Part shown: piece after piece, positions 20,109 through 33,164 of the stretch
Position numbering within the stretch: position 1 is the first letter of the stretch
How the letters are laid out: every line of letters starts with the position of its first letter
DNA from: Actinopolymorpha pittospori
GTDB taxonomy: Bacteria > Actinomycetota > Actinomycetes > Propionibacteriales > Actinopolymorphaceae
Length of the DNA: 64,000 nucleotides
Assembly: GCF_014873875.1 (NCBI RefSeq)
Contig: NZ_JADBEM010000001.1
Location: forward strand, 2,170,001 to 2,234,000
Reading direction: 5' to 3'
Made by a program: the position numbers and the translations under genes
Notes under the pieces: generated by a model
What the model was told of the DNA's origin: nothing
Databases searched by the model: none
What the model saw: only the letters and a program-made list of their open reading frames with translations

Positions 20109-20150
20109 TCGCTGAGAGCGCGGGACACCGAGAGGTGGCCGGACCGGCGG
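20109..20150 (+). repeat. rrn leader module, copy B
   Basis: A 42-base segment beginning tcgctgagagcgcgggac, related to copy A. With P1 it forms a duplicated promoter-leader unit about 170 bases downstream of the first. Confidence 0.75.
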
Positions 20151-20230
20151 CTTCTCCCACCAAGTCAGTTCGGAAGCTACTTCGGTGTTTCCGGGTGCGT
20201 GTGGGGGGAAATGTTCCGCACAACCCGAGT

Positions 20231-20259
20231 TTGACTCGGGAAGTCGGAACAAGTAAAGT
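20231..20259 (+). promoter_or_regulatory. rRNA promoter P2
   Basis: TTGACT (20231-20236), 17-base spacer, TAAAGT (20254-20259), the best sigma-70-type match in the window and the promoter nearest the 16S gene. Downstream, ccttgagaactcaacagcg near 20312 resembles the conserved actinobacterial rRNA leader used for antitermination or processing. Confidence 0.78.
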
Positions 20260-20468
20260 AGAGGAGTTGCCCTGGTTCCGGGCTGGTAGGTCTGGGGCTG
20301 GGAAGCGTCTGATCCTTGAGAACTCAACAGCGTGCCGAAAGTCGATGCATAAGTTTGTCCCCGTCTGGGATGCTGGTGCATTTATGTGCTGGTGTTTCGA
20401 CGGATTCCTTTGGTATGCAGGCGACCTCTTTTGGGGTTGTTTGTTTGCCGGGATGTTTTCTCCAGTTT

Positions 20469-25502
<5,034 letters not shown>

Positions 25503-25640
25503 CACTCTCATGTTTTTTCGTCGTGTTGGCTTGAAAGATTGTGCGTCCACTATGCGGTTCTGAAGGTACGGGCCGGATCCATCACTCACCCCAACGTTTG
25601 TTGTGGTTGTTGGGTGTGGTGGGCCTGATATTTTCATAGG

Positions 25641-25758
25641 GTTACGGCGGTCATGGCGAAGGGGAAACACCCGGTCCCATTCCGAACCCGGAAGTTAAGC
25701 TCTTCAGCGCCGATGGTACTGCAGGAGGGATCCTGTGGGAGAGTAGGACACCGCCGGA
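25641..25758 (+). rRNA. rrf: 5S ribosomal RNA
   Basis: About 118 bases, with terminal complementarity (ttacggcgg at the 5' end, ccgccgga at the 3' end) and the internal stretch cccattccgaacccggaag that is invariant in actinobacterial 5S. It lies about 140 bases after 23S. Confidence 0.96.
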
Positions 25759-25766
25759 CATTCTTT

Positions 25767-25802
25767 CGTTGAGGGCCACCCCGCATGGGGTGGCCCTCAA
25801 CG
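25767..25802 (+). terminator. rRNA operon terminator
   Basis: A perfect 16-bp stem with a gcat loop: cgttgagggccacccc (25767-25782) and ggggtggccctcaacg (25787-25802), eight bases after 5S. Confidence 0.92.
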
Positions 25803-25947
25803 CATTTCTGGACCCTTTTTCCGGGGAGAGCTGCCGGTCCAGGGCGCTGCCCCAGGTCCAGTAGTCCCGGCCCAGCTGGTTGCGAAGTCCGCAGTCCAGC
25901 CGCGTCGTGGATCCTCGCCTGCCGGATCCGCGCTTGGTGACGGAGCT

Positions 25948-25993
25948 CGCGGTGCTCCCACCTATGGAATCGCGGTGCTCCCACCTATGGAAC
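25948..25993. repeat. 23-bp tandem duplication
   Basis: cgcggtgctcccacctatgg and its next three bases occur twice in a row (25948-25970, 25971-25993). The stretch 25803-26034 otherwise holds nothing recognisable. Confidence 0.8.
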
Positions 25994-26009
25994 CCCCACC
26001 GTCAGTGGT

Positions 26010-26043
26010 GCGGAGACTCAGAGGACGCGGAGACTCAGAGGCT
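26010..26043 (-). repeat. 17-bp tandem duplication spanning the yibE/F-type gene stop codon
   Basis: Two units of gcggagactcagaggac (26010-26026, 26027-26043, last bases differ). The second contains the stop codon of the minus-strand gene ending at 26035, so the duplication copies the end of that gene just beyond it. Confidence 0.8.
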
Positions 26044-27393
26044 GTGCCTGCTGCCGGCCTGATGGCTGGGCGCGGCGATCGTGTCGTGATGGCGGCCGCT
26101 CACGGACTTGACCACGATGACGCCCACTGCGGTGGTGATGGGGATCGCGAGGACCAGGCCGATGGAGCCGACGAGGGTGCGCACGACCTCCTCGGCGAGC
26201 TCACCGCTGGTGAGGCTGGTGAGGAACGGCCGTTCGTACAACGTGATCAGTAGGAAGATCGGGAGTGCGGCGCCGGCGTAGGCGAAGGCGATCGTGTAGA
26301 CCGTCGAGGCGATGTGGTCGCGGCCGATCCGCATGGCGCCGCTGAAGAGCCGCCGCGCGGGGAGGTGCGGTGACAGCTCGTGCAACTCCCAGACGGCAGA
26401 TGCCTGGGTGATGGTGACGTCGTTCAACAGCCCCAGGCCCGCGATGACGATGCCGCACAACACGATCTTGGACAGGTCGAGCCCATTGGTGGAGGACAGG
26501 AGCAGGAAGCTGTCGTCCCCGCCACCGAGCCCGGTGAGACGCGCCGCATCGGTCGCCCACCACGCGAGCACGGCGGTGAGGGCGAGACCGAAGAGAGTGC
26601 CGATGAGGGCTGTCGTCGTCCGGGTGGAGAACCCGTGGGCGAAGTACAGCACCACGAACATGATCGCCGAGGCGCCGGTGAGCCCGACCAGGAGTGGTGA
26701 GGTCCCCTCGAGCATGGCCGGCAACATGAAGAAGGCGAGGATGAGGTAGGCGAACCCGAGGCCAAGCAGCGCCCGGAGCCCGCGGAACCTCGCCACGACG
26801 ATGACCACGACGGCATACGCGATCGCGATTGCCAGCATCGGCACACCGCGGACGAAGTCGACGAAGGCGTAGTAGTCGGTCTTCGAGCCCTCCGGCCCGA
26901 CCGCCACGTGTAACAGACGCATCTGGTCACCGGCGGAGACGCCGGCGCGGTTGATCTCCGGTGGCAGGTCGACCTGGATCCTGTCGTCAGCCTTGGGCCC
27001 GGTGTCGAGTCGCACCTGGGCCCGGACGCAGGTCACGCTGCCATCGCCGTTCGGACCGGGCCCGGAGTCGCCGCTCGGGCACCGGAACGTCTGCAGGGCG
27101 CTCACGGTGCCTTCCACGACGGTCCCGCCTGGGGCGTAGTAGGTAGTGTCCAGCCGTCGGTCCTCGGGGCCGTGGCCGTGTGGCCAGAGCAGCACGACTC
27201 CGAGCGCGGTGATGATCCCGAGGGGTACGACGATCGCGGCGAGCAGGACCGACGCCCGCCGGCGGGTCCACGCGGCGGCCGGAGAGGTCGATCCGGCGTG
27301 CGTGCCATGGTGGGTGTGGTGGAAGTGGCCACGCGGCGGGTTGGGTTCCGGCGGCATCGGGCTCGTCACCGGGGCAACGGTAGACGAGGCCAC
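26035..27393 (-). CDS. YibE/F-family integral membrane protein
   Basis: A 452-residue membrane protein of the YibE/F family, whose transport role is not established. A His-rich cytoplasmic N terminus (HFHHTHHGTH) and one membrane segment precede a ~110-residue extracytoplasmic domain with a Cys pair (FRCPSGD, VTCVRA). About seven membrane segments follow, with the family's conserved LGLLNDVTITQASAVWEL loop. The start is probably GTG 27393; ATG 27357 is possible. The stop lies inside a 17-bp tandem duplication. It is the last gene of a minus-strand run. Confidence 0.85.
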   Translation of the reverse strand: MASSTVAPVTSPMPPEPNPPRGHFHHTHHGTHAGSTSPAAAWTRRRASVLLAAIVVPLGIITALGVVLLWPHGHGPEDRRLDTTYYAPGGTVVEGTVSALQTFRCPSGDSGPGPNGDGSVTCVRAQVRLDTGPKADDRIQVDLPPEINRAGVSAGDQMRLLHVAVGPEGSKTDYYAFVDFVRGVPMLAIAIAYAVVVIVVARFRGLRALLGLGFAYLILAFFMLPAMLEGTSPLLVGLTGASAIMFVVLYFAHGFSTRTTTALIGTLFGLALTAVLAWWATDAARLTGLGGGDDSFLLLSSTNGLDLSKIVLCGIVIAGLGLLNDVTITQASAVWELHELSPHLPARRLFSGAMRIGRDHIASTVYTIAFAYAGAALPIFLLITLYERPFLTSLTSGELAEEVVRTLVGSIGLVLAIPITTAVGVIVVKSVSGRHHDTIAAPSHQAGSRHSL

Positions 27394-27511
27394 TGCACGT
27401 GGTCGTCAGGTGGAGCCGCGGGCGTCGGGGCGGGCCGCGACCGCGGAGCGCGATCGACCGGTGACGGGATCAGTCGCTGATCAGTCGGGGACGCGGCGCT
27501 GTCCGGCGGTG

Positions 27512-29236
27512 CTATCTGGCGGAGCTACCGGGCAGTTGCCAGCTGCCGCGTACCGAGGCCGGCCAGGACGTCGAGACACCCTGCCCGGCCAGCACGGTGT
27601 GCAGCTCCGCCATCCGGGAGTTCTGGACAGTGCGAGGATCGGTCTTCTTCGTCATGCAGAACGCCGCGACGATGCCGGCGGACTCGCCGATGTTCCACTC
27701 CGTCGGGTGGACGCGGTAGGCGCCGTTCGTGACGTGGGTGGTGCCGAGGCACTTGCCGCCGGCCAGCAGGTTGGAGACGTTCGTCGGGATCAACGCCGAG
27801 AGCGGGATCTGGTAGGGGTAGCAACGCCGCCACAGGCCGCTGCTGTCTCGGGCGCCCGCGTGGATGTCGAGCCAGTAGTGGCCGGTGCCGACCGAGTCGG
27901 CGAACTGCGCGGCCGCGCCCTTGGAGTCGGCCACGCCCGTACGGTCCACCCGGTTGTCGACGCCGACGTGCCACTCGAAGATGCGGGCGATCGAGCGGAG
28001 CCGGCGACCTTCGCGGACGTAGGGCGCCTTCGCGATCCCGTCGAGTGTGCCGGATACGTCAGGCCGCAGCCGCAGGGCGGGATAGCCGGTGCCCGAACCG
28101 TCGCGGCGCGGAACGTCGTTCTGCAGGTAGTAGAGCATCGACAGGGAGAGTTCCTTGGCGCGCCGGATGTTGTCGGCCTTCGTCACCGCGTCGACGCCGG
28201 CCAGGGCTCCGGACTTGAAGTCGTTGCAGGCGAAGTTGAGCAGTCCCACCTCCTCGAGGAGGGAGTCGGCGGTGAAGCTGCGCAGGGCGGCGATCCGGCG
28301 GTACTGCCAGAAGTTCGGACCCGCGTCGTAGGCGTGGTCCCTCGTCGGGTCGAAGAGGTTGCGCGCGAAGAAGTCGTGGAACGTCGGCAGGTGGGTCGCG
28401 TAGCTGGCCGGCTTGGCGATTCGGTGCTCGCCGCCGGTGCGGGAGTAACCGACCGCCAGCACCATCGTGAAGGCCTGCTGGTCCATGAGGTCGGCGCTCG
28501 GGTGCGGGTTGCTGAGCTCTCCGGTGCCCCCGGTGGACTGTGGCCCGCCCTGTTCCCGGCCGATGGTGTGATCGGCCCTGGTGAGCGGAAGCAGTTCCCC
28601 GAGGTCGGTCGCGTCGATGAAGTAGGACCCGATGGCGAACCGGGTGGCGTCGTCGGGCCCCTGGAACGCGATGGCCAGCACCCGGCCCCTGACCACCGTG
28701 GCGCTCACCGGCCGGTGCTGGAACAGCACCTGGAGCCTGCCGGTGGCGATGTGCGGCATCAGGAGGTTCCAGATGCAGGCGCGCCAGGCAGCGGGGTCGG
28801 CGGCCAGCCGGGACGACCAGGCGGCGCCGGGGTTGGGTTCGCCGGCCGCCCTGAACTCGGCGCTGACCGGGTAGTTGGCCCGGTAGAGGTCGCGGACGGC
28901 GGCACGAAGCTTCCGGTACGACGCGGTCTGGCCGTAGGCGCCCGCGCTGGGTTCGATCCAGCGGTGCTCGTCCGGTGGGACCAGCTGGGTGGTGAACTGT
29001 CCGCCGATCCAGTCGGTCTCCTCGGTGAGCAGCACCGTGGCGCCCGTGCGCACCGCGCCCAGGGCTGCCGCGACACCACCGATGCCGCCGCCCACGATCA
29101 CGACGTCGGTCCGGAAGGTGCCGACGGTCGGCACGTCACCGGCCGCTGCGGCCGCTTCGGGACGGGTGAGGACGACGGCCCCGGTGGCTGCGGTCGCCAT
29201 GGCGCCGCCGAGCAGGCCCCTGCGCGAGACCGACAT
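27512..29236 (-). CDS. Tat-exported FAD-dependent oxidoreductase
   Basis: 574 residues. The Tat signal MSVSRRGLLGG is followed by a hydrophobic stretch and an Ala-rich cleavage region. A Rossmann FAD-binding motif VVIVGGGIGG (45-54) then begins the 'FAD-dependent oxidoreductase' family often annotated near sugar or polysaccharide genes. The C-terminal NLLAGGKCLGTTHVTNGAYRVHPTEWNIGESAG motif region is typical of that family; the substrate is unknown. ATG 29236 with ggaagg upstream fits the Tat signal better than the longer frame from 29263. Confidence 0.85.
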   Translation of the reverse strand: MSVSRRGLLGGAMATAATGAVVLTRPEAAAAAGDVPTVGTFRTDVVIVGGGIGGVAAALGAVRTGATVLLTEETDWIGGQFTTQLVPPDEHRWIEPSAGAYGQTASYRKLRAAVRDLYRANYPVSAEFRAAGEPNPGAAWSSRLAADPAAWRACIWNLLMPHIATGRLQVLFQHRPVSATVVRGRVLAIAFQGPDDATRFAIGSYFIDATDLGELLPLTRADHTIGREQGGPQSTGGTGELSNPHPSADLMDQQAFTMVLAVGYSRTGGEHRIAKPASYATHLPTFHDFFARNLFDPTRDHAYDAGPNFWQYRRIAALRSFTADSLLEEVGLLNFACNDFKSGALAGVDAVTKADNIRRAKELSLSMLYYLQNDVPRRDGSGTGYPALRLRPDVSGTLDGIAKAPYVREGRRLRSIARIFEWHVGVDNRVDRTGVADSKGAAAQFADSVGTGHYWLDIHAGARDSSGLWRRCYPYQIPLSALIPTNVSNLLAGGKCLGTTHVTNGAYRVHPTEWNIGESAGIVAAFCMTKKTDPRTVQNSRMAELHTVLAGQGVSTSWPASVRGSWQLPGSSAR

Positions 29237-29354
29237 TCGCCTTCCACCCTCCCTCTGACCCATCGCCCGGGCGCACCGGTCCCGTCGGGAGGTGCCATCG
29301 GGATCTTGCCAGAAGGCGGGCAGGGGTGCCGCGTGGCTTCGGCCACGCCTGAGG

Positions 29355-30836
29355 TCAGCGGGGCGTCTCCTCCTGGGGCGCGCGTGGGGATCCGGCGGTG
29401 ACGTCGCGTCCCCAGTTCTCCGGCCAGTGGTAGGCCTCGTGCGCGATGGCGAGCCGCCGGGTGCGGTAGGCCGGTGAACTGCGGGGCAGCAGATGCTCGA
29501 CCGGGTGGTCGCCGCGCAGAACCTCAGGATCGAGTTGGTCGGTGAGGATCGGCCGGACCGCGAGCGGGCGGGTGGGGCCGGGCGAGGGCAGCCGACCCAG
29601 GGCTCGTCGTACGGCGGAGGTCGCGGACGGGCCGATCGCCCGCATCACGGCGGCTCGGGTCTCCAGGTCGACGGTGCGGAACCGCTCGGCCGGTGAGGGC
29701 CGGTGTCCCGGGAAGTCGGCCAGCCCCATGAGGAGTTCGGCGGTGGCCGCCGCCCCCGAGGGGACCGGCAGCGCCTCACACGCGGCGGTGAGGTCACGAC
29801 GGACGGCGGGGTCGAGCAGGCGTTCACACGCGCCGGCCACGTCGTCCGGGGCGTCCTCCCGGGCGTGCAGGGAGAGCCCGGCCTTTGCCAGGGCGAGCGA
29901 GCGCGCCAGCTGGTCGTCGGTCGCGGTGGCGGCGTTCGGGACGAGCAGCGTGGGGAGCCCGGCCGGCAGGAGTTCGTGGACGGCGTTGTAGCCCGCCGCG
30001 CTCACCGCCGCGTCGAACGCCGACAGGTACTGCGCGAGGGGGTAGACGTCGACGAGTTCGTGGACGCGGGCGGCCTCGGCGGGCGGCAGGCCGGTCCGCG
30101 CCAGCGGCGCCCGGGTCACCGCGACCTGCCACTCCGGCCGGGTGAGGAAGGTCCGGATCGCCGCGAGTGCCGGCGTCACGGCGTCGTTGATGGAGCCGGC
30201 GCCGAGGGTCACCAGCGCGGTCGGGCGGTCCGGGTCCAGTCCGAGGGCGGCGGCCGCCTCGGCGCGCGGGAGGGCCGAGCCTTCCTGCCGGACCGTGATC
30301 GGCGGGACCCGTACGGCGTCGGTGAGCCTGGACGTCGCGCCGCGGTCTGCGCTCTGGGCCAGGTCACCGGGTTCGATCACCAGGTCGAAGAACGGCGCGG
30401 CCGCGAGGGCACGCCGGTTGGCGCCGGGCCGCCACATGCCGCGGCGTACCCAGACGAACGCGACGTCGGGATGGACGGCGCGCGCCCGCAGCAGACCGAG
30501 ATAGGGCGCGACGCCGTCGAAGACGAAGACGCCCGCCCTGGTCTCACCCAGCAGGGCACTGACCCGGTGGGCGAGGTAGCCGTGCCAGGACAGGTGCGGC
30601 ATCCAGTTGCGGTGGTGGCTCGGGCAGTACTCCGCCCGCAGCCCGTGCCGACCGACGACGTGGACCGCCTGCGACAGCGAGAACACGATCGGCTCCACCT
30701 GCTCCACGGCGTCCGTCCGCGCCTCGGGCCCGCGTAGCGCGAGGGCGACGGCCGCCTGCCGGGCCAGGTGCCCCATGCCGGTGCCGTTGCTGGTGGCGAG
30801 GACGACTCGGCGGATCCCGGAGACTCGCTCCTCCAT
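29355..30836 (-). CDS. MurG-like glycosyltransferase (GT-B fold)
   Basis: 493 residues. The N terminus VVLATSNGTGMGHLAR is the donor-family 28 type found in MurG and related UDP-sugar transferases. The C-terminal half has the matching site SAAGYNAVHELLPAGLPTLLVP, where UDP-GlcNAc-type enzymes bind the nucleotide sugar. A ~100-residue C-terminal extension has no recognised domain. It is the last gene of a four-gene minus-strand glycan unit, 43 bases after the 2-epimerase. Acceptor and sugar are unknown. ATG 30836 or GTG 30839 are equivalent starts. Confidence 0.82.
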   Translation of the reverse strand: MEERVSGIRRVVLATSNGTGMGHLARQAAVALALRGPEARTDAVEQVEPIVFSLSQAVHVVGRHGLRAEYCPSHHRNWMPHLSWHGYLAHRVSALLGETRAGVFVFDGVAPYLGLLRARAVHPDVAFVWVRRGMWRPGANRRALAAAPFFDLVIEPGDLAQSADRGATSRLTDAVRVPPITVRQEGSALPRAEAAAALGLDPDRPTALVTLGAGSINDAVTPALAAIRTFLTRPEWQVAVTRAPLARTGLPPAEAARVHELVDVYPLAQYLSAFDAAVSAAGYNAVHELLPAGLPTLLVPNAATATDDQLARSLALAKAGLSLHAREDAPDDVAGACERLLDPAVRRDLTAACEALPVPSGAAATAELLMGLADFPGHRPSPAERFRTVDLETRAAVMRAIGPSATSAVRRALGRLPSPGPTRPLAVRPILTDQLDPEVLRGDHPVEHLLPRSSPAYRTRRLAIAHEAYHWPENWGRDVTAGSPRAPQEETPR

Positions 30837-30879
30837 CACTGGACCATCACTCGACCCTCACTGGGCACGGACTCCCGGA

Positions 30880-31983
30880 TCAACGCGCGGTCGCGTCGTC
30901 GCCGGCCCGCTCGGCGAGCCACGGGACCAACACGTCGGCGATGCGCTCGCCCGCGTGCCCGTCCCACAGCGGCGGCACCGGCCAGGTCGCGGGACGGCCC
31001 CGCTCGATGGCGGCCCGGAGTTCGTCGGGGAGGGTCTCGGCCCGCACCAGCCGGTTGGTGCCGTGCGTGATCGTCGCCGGGCGTTCGGTGGACGGCCGCA
31101 GGGTCAGGCAGGGAACGCCGAGGACGGTGGTCTCCTCCTGCACGCCGCCGGAGTCGGTGAGGACGGCGACCGAGCCGCGGACGAGGGACATGAAGTCGAC
31201 GTAACCGAGCGGGTCTACCACGCGGATGCCCGGGTGGTCGGCGAAGCCGAGGTCGAGCAGCCGGGCCCGCCCGCGCGGGTGCAGCGGGACGAGGATGGGC
31301 ACCTGGTCGGCGCACTTGTGCATCGCGCGGACGAGGGTGAGTGCCTGCGCCTCGCTGTCGACGTTGCCGGGACGGTGCAGGGTGGCCACGGCGTAGGGCC
31401 CGTCGAGTCCGTGCGCCGCCTGCGCGGGCGCGGGGTCGAAGCGGTCCAGGTGCTTGAGCAGGGTGTCGATCATCGGGTTGCCGACGAGGTGGATCCGGTC
31501 GGCGGCGACGCCCTCACGGGAGAGGTGGCCGATCGCCTCCGGGCTGGTGGTGAAGGCGAGGTCGCACAGGGCGTCGGTGACCTTGCGGTTGACCTCCTCC
31601 GGCATCGTCATGTCGAAGCTGCGCAGGCCAGCCTCGACATGGGCGATCGGCACGCCGATCTTCGAGCAGACCAGCGCCGCCGCCAAGGTGGAGTTGACAT
31701 CGCCGTAGACGATGACCAGCTCCGGCCGCTCGGCGGTGAACAGCTCCTCCAGCGCCACCATGACGGCCCCCGTCTGGCTGGCATGCGAGCCGGAACCCAC
31801 ACCCAGATTGACGTCTGGCCGCGGCAGGTCGAGCTCGCGGAAGAAGACCTCGGACATCTTGTCGTCGTAGTGCTGTCCGGTGTGGACCAGGCGTTGGCCG
31901 ACGCCATGGCCGGCGAGTGCGGCGAGGACCGGCGCGGCCTTGGGGAAGTTGGGGCGGGCGCCGGTGATGTGCACGACGGTCAC
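30880..31983 (-). CDS. wecB: UDP-N-acetylglucosamine 2-epimerase (non-hydrolysing), copy 1
   Basis: 367 residues of the WecB/MnaA family, which interconverts UDP-GlcNAc and UDP-ManNAc. Motifs present are TGARPNFPK, TGQHYD, YGDVNST, HVEAGLRSF, PEEVNR, VGNPMIDTL, TDSGGVQEE and STERPAT. The usual HRREN appears as HRPGN. GTG 31983 has a perfect aggagg nine bases upstream and overlaps the preceding stop by four bases, which decides the start over the longer frame. It is coupled to the glycosyltransferase before it. Confidence 0.9.
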   Translation of the reverse strand: MTVVHITGARPNFPKAAPVLAALAGHGVGQRLVHTGQHYDDKMSEVFFRELDLPRPDVNLGVGSGSHASQTGAVMVALEELFTAERPELVIVYGDVNSTLAAALVCSKIGVPIAHVEAGLRSFDMTMPEEVNRKVTDALCDLAFTTSPEAIGHLSREGVAADRIHLVGNPMIDTLLKHLDRFDPAPAQAAHGLDGPYAVATLHRPGNVDSEAQALTLVRAMHKCADQVPILVPLHPRGRARLLDLGFADHPGIRVVDPLGYVDFMSLVRGSVAVLTDSGGVQEETTVLGVPCLTLRPSTERPATITHGTNRLVRAETLPDELRAAIERGRPATWPVPPLWDGHAGERIADVLVPWLAERAGDDATAR

Positions 31984-33164
31984 GGTGTCGAACCTCCTGA
32001 GTCGAGCCACGCGCGGACGGCGGCGGCGAAGGCGCCTCCGACACGGGCGGGGGTGATGCGGGCGGCCGCCTGCACGGCACCCGCACGGGCCTGGGGACTG
32101 GTCAGCCGGCGGCTGGCCAGGTCGAGCGCGTCGAGCAGGCCGTCGGGGCCGGTGCCGTCGTAGTGCACGGCGTACGACGACGCGAGGTGTGCCGTCGCGC
32201 CGGTGTCGTCACGGACGACGACCGGCAGGCCGAAGGTGAGCGCCAACGCGAGCGCACCGGAGTTGAGCGGCCGGCGGTAGGGGAACACCGCCACGTCGGC
32301 GGCGCGCAGGTAGACCTGCATCTCCTCGTCGGGGATCTTCCGAAGCGCGGCGTAGGCGGTCGGGTGGGTCAGCAACCGGTCCTGGAACGCCTGCGTCTCG
32401 GGGTCGCGACCCGGCGGGCCGGCGACGAGTAGCGCGTGTCGGCCGGGTTCGCGCGCGCCGAGCCGGTCGAAGGAGTCGAGGAGTTCGGTCAGGCCCTTGT
32501 AGGGCTGCACCCGCCCGAGCAGCAGGAACACCGTCGCGCCGGCGGCGATGCCGAGCTCGGCCCGCGCCTGCTCACGCGTCATCCAGGACGGATAGGCGTC
32601 GTGGTAGGCCGGATGCGGCACCGACAGCAGCTTCTCCTCCGGGATGTCGAAGAACGGCGCGACGACCTCCCGGGTGCGCGGACTCATCACATGCACCCGC
32701 TCGGCGGCCGTAACCACACCTTGCCGAAGCTCCGCGTCCAACTCGGGATAGCGCGTCTCGTGCGGAAGGACGTTGTGCACCGTCCAGACCAGCCGGACGC
32801 CGAGTTCCTTCAGCTCACCAAGACCGTCGAGGAATCCCTTGGCGAGCTCGCGGGCATGCGTCTCGTCCTTGGCCTTGGCCAGCACGAAGTTGAGCCAGTG
32901 CAGGTGGACCACGAGGTCGAGGCCGCTCCCGGCGACCGCCGCGGCGACGTCCCGGGTGGTCGCGGTGTCGTACGTCGGCAGCGGGGTGAGACCGGCCGTG
33001 CGCAGCCGGGAGTACAGCAACTCCTGGAACGGGTTGCCGCGGCTGACGGGGTAGTAGGCCAGCAGCCCACCGCGGTCGCGGGTCCAGTCATGGTCGGCCA
33101 GCGCGCGCAGGGCGTCGTCGGCCGCGAGCTCGGGTTGCTGACCGAGCCGCCGGGTGATCAGCAT
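31980..33164 (-). CDS. Glycosyltransferase, GT4-like
   Basis: 394 residues with a GT-B fold. The C-terminal donor half has FLLLGRVQPYKGLTELL, a loop with HALLVAGP, and PYRRPLNSGALALALTFGLP, the E-x7-E-like region of family 4 in which the first acidic residue is replaced. The N-terminal half binds the acceptor. It overlaps both neighbours (7 bases with the upstream transferase, 4 with the epimerase), so the unit is one operon. ATG 33164 is chosen because the longer frame lies over the previous gene. Confidence 0.85.
   Translation of the reverse strand: MLITRRLGQQPELAADDALRALADHDWTRDRGGLLAYYPVSRGNPFQELLYSRLRTAGLTPLPTYDTATTRDVAAAVAGSGLDLVVHLHWLNFVLAKAKDETHARELAKGFLDGLGELKELGVRLVWTVHNVLPHETRYPELDAELRQGVVTAAERVHVMSPRTREVVAPFFDIPEEKLLSVPHPAYHDAYPSWMTREQARAELGIAAGATVFLLLGRVQPYKGLTELLDSFDRLGAREPGRHALLVAGPPGRDPETQAFQDRLLTHPTAYAALRKIPDEEMQVYLRAADVAVFPYRRPLNSGALALALTFGLPVVVRDDTGATAHLASSYAVHYDGTGPDGLLDALDLASRRLTSPQARAGAVQAAARITPARVGGAFAAAVRAWLDSGGSTP

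Noticed and set aside
27146..29401. A 751-codon plus-strand frame opposite the FAD oxidoreductase
   Set aside because: It is antisense to a gene with a clear Tat signal and FAD motif; the translation is low-complexity Gly/Arg/Val.
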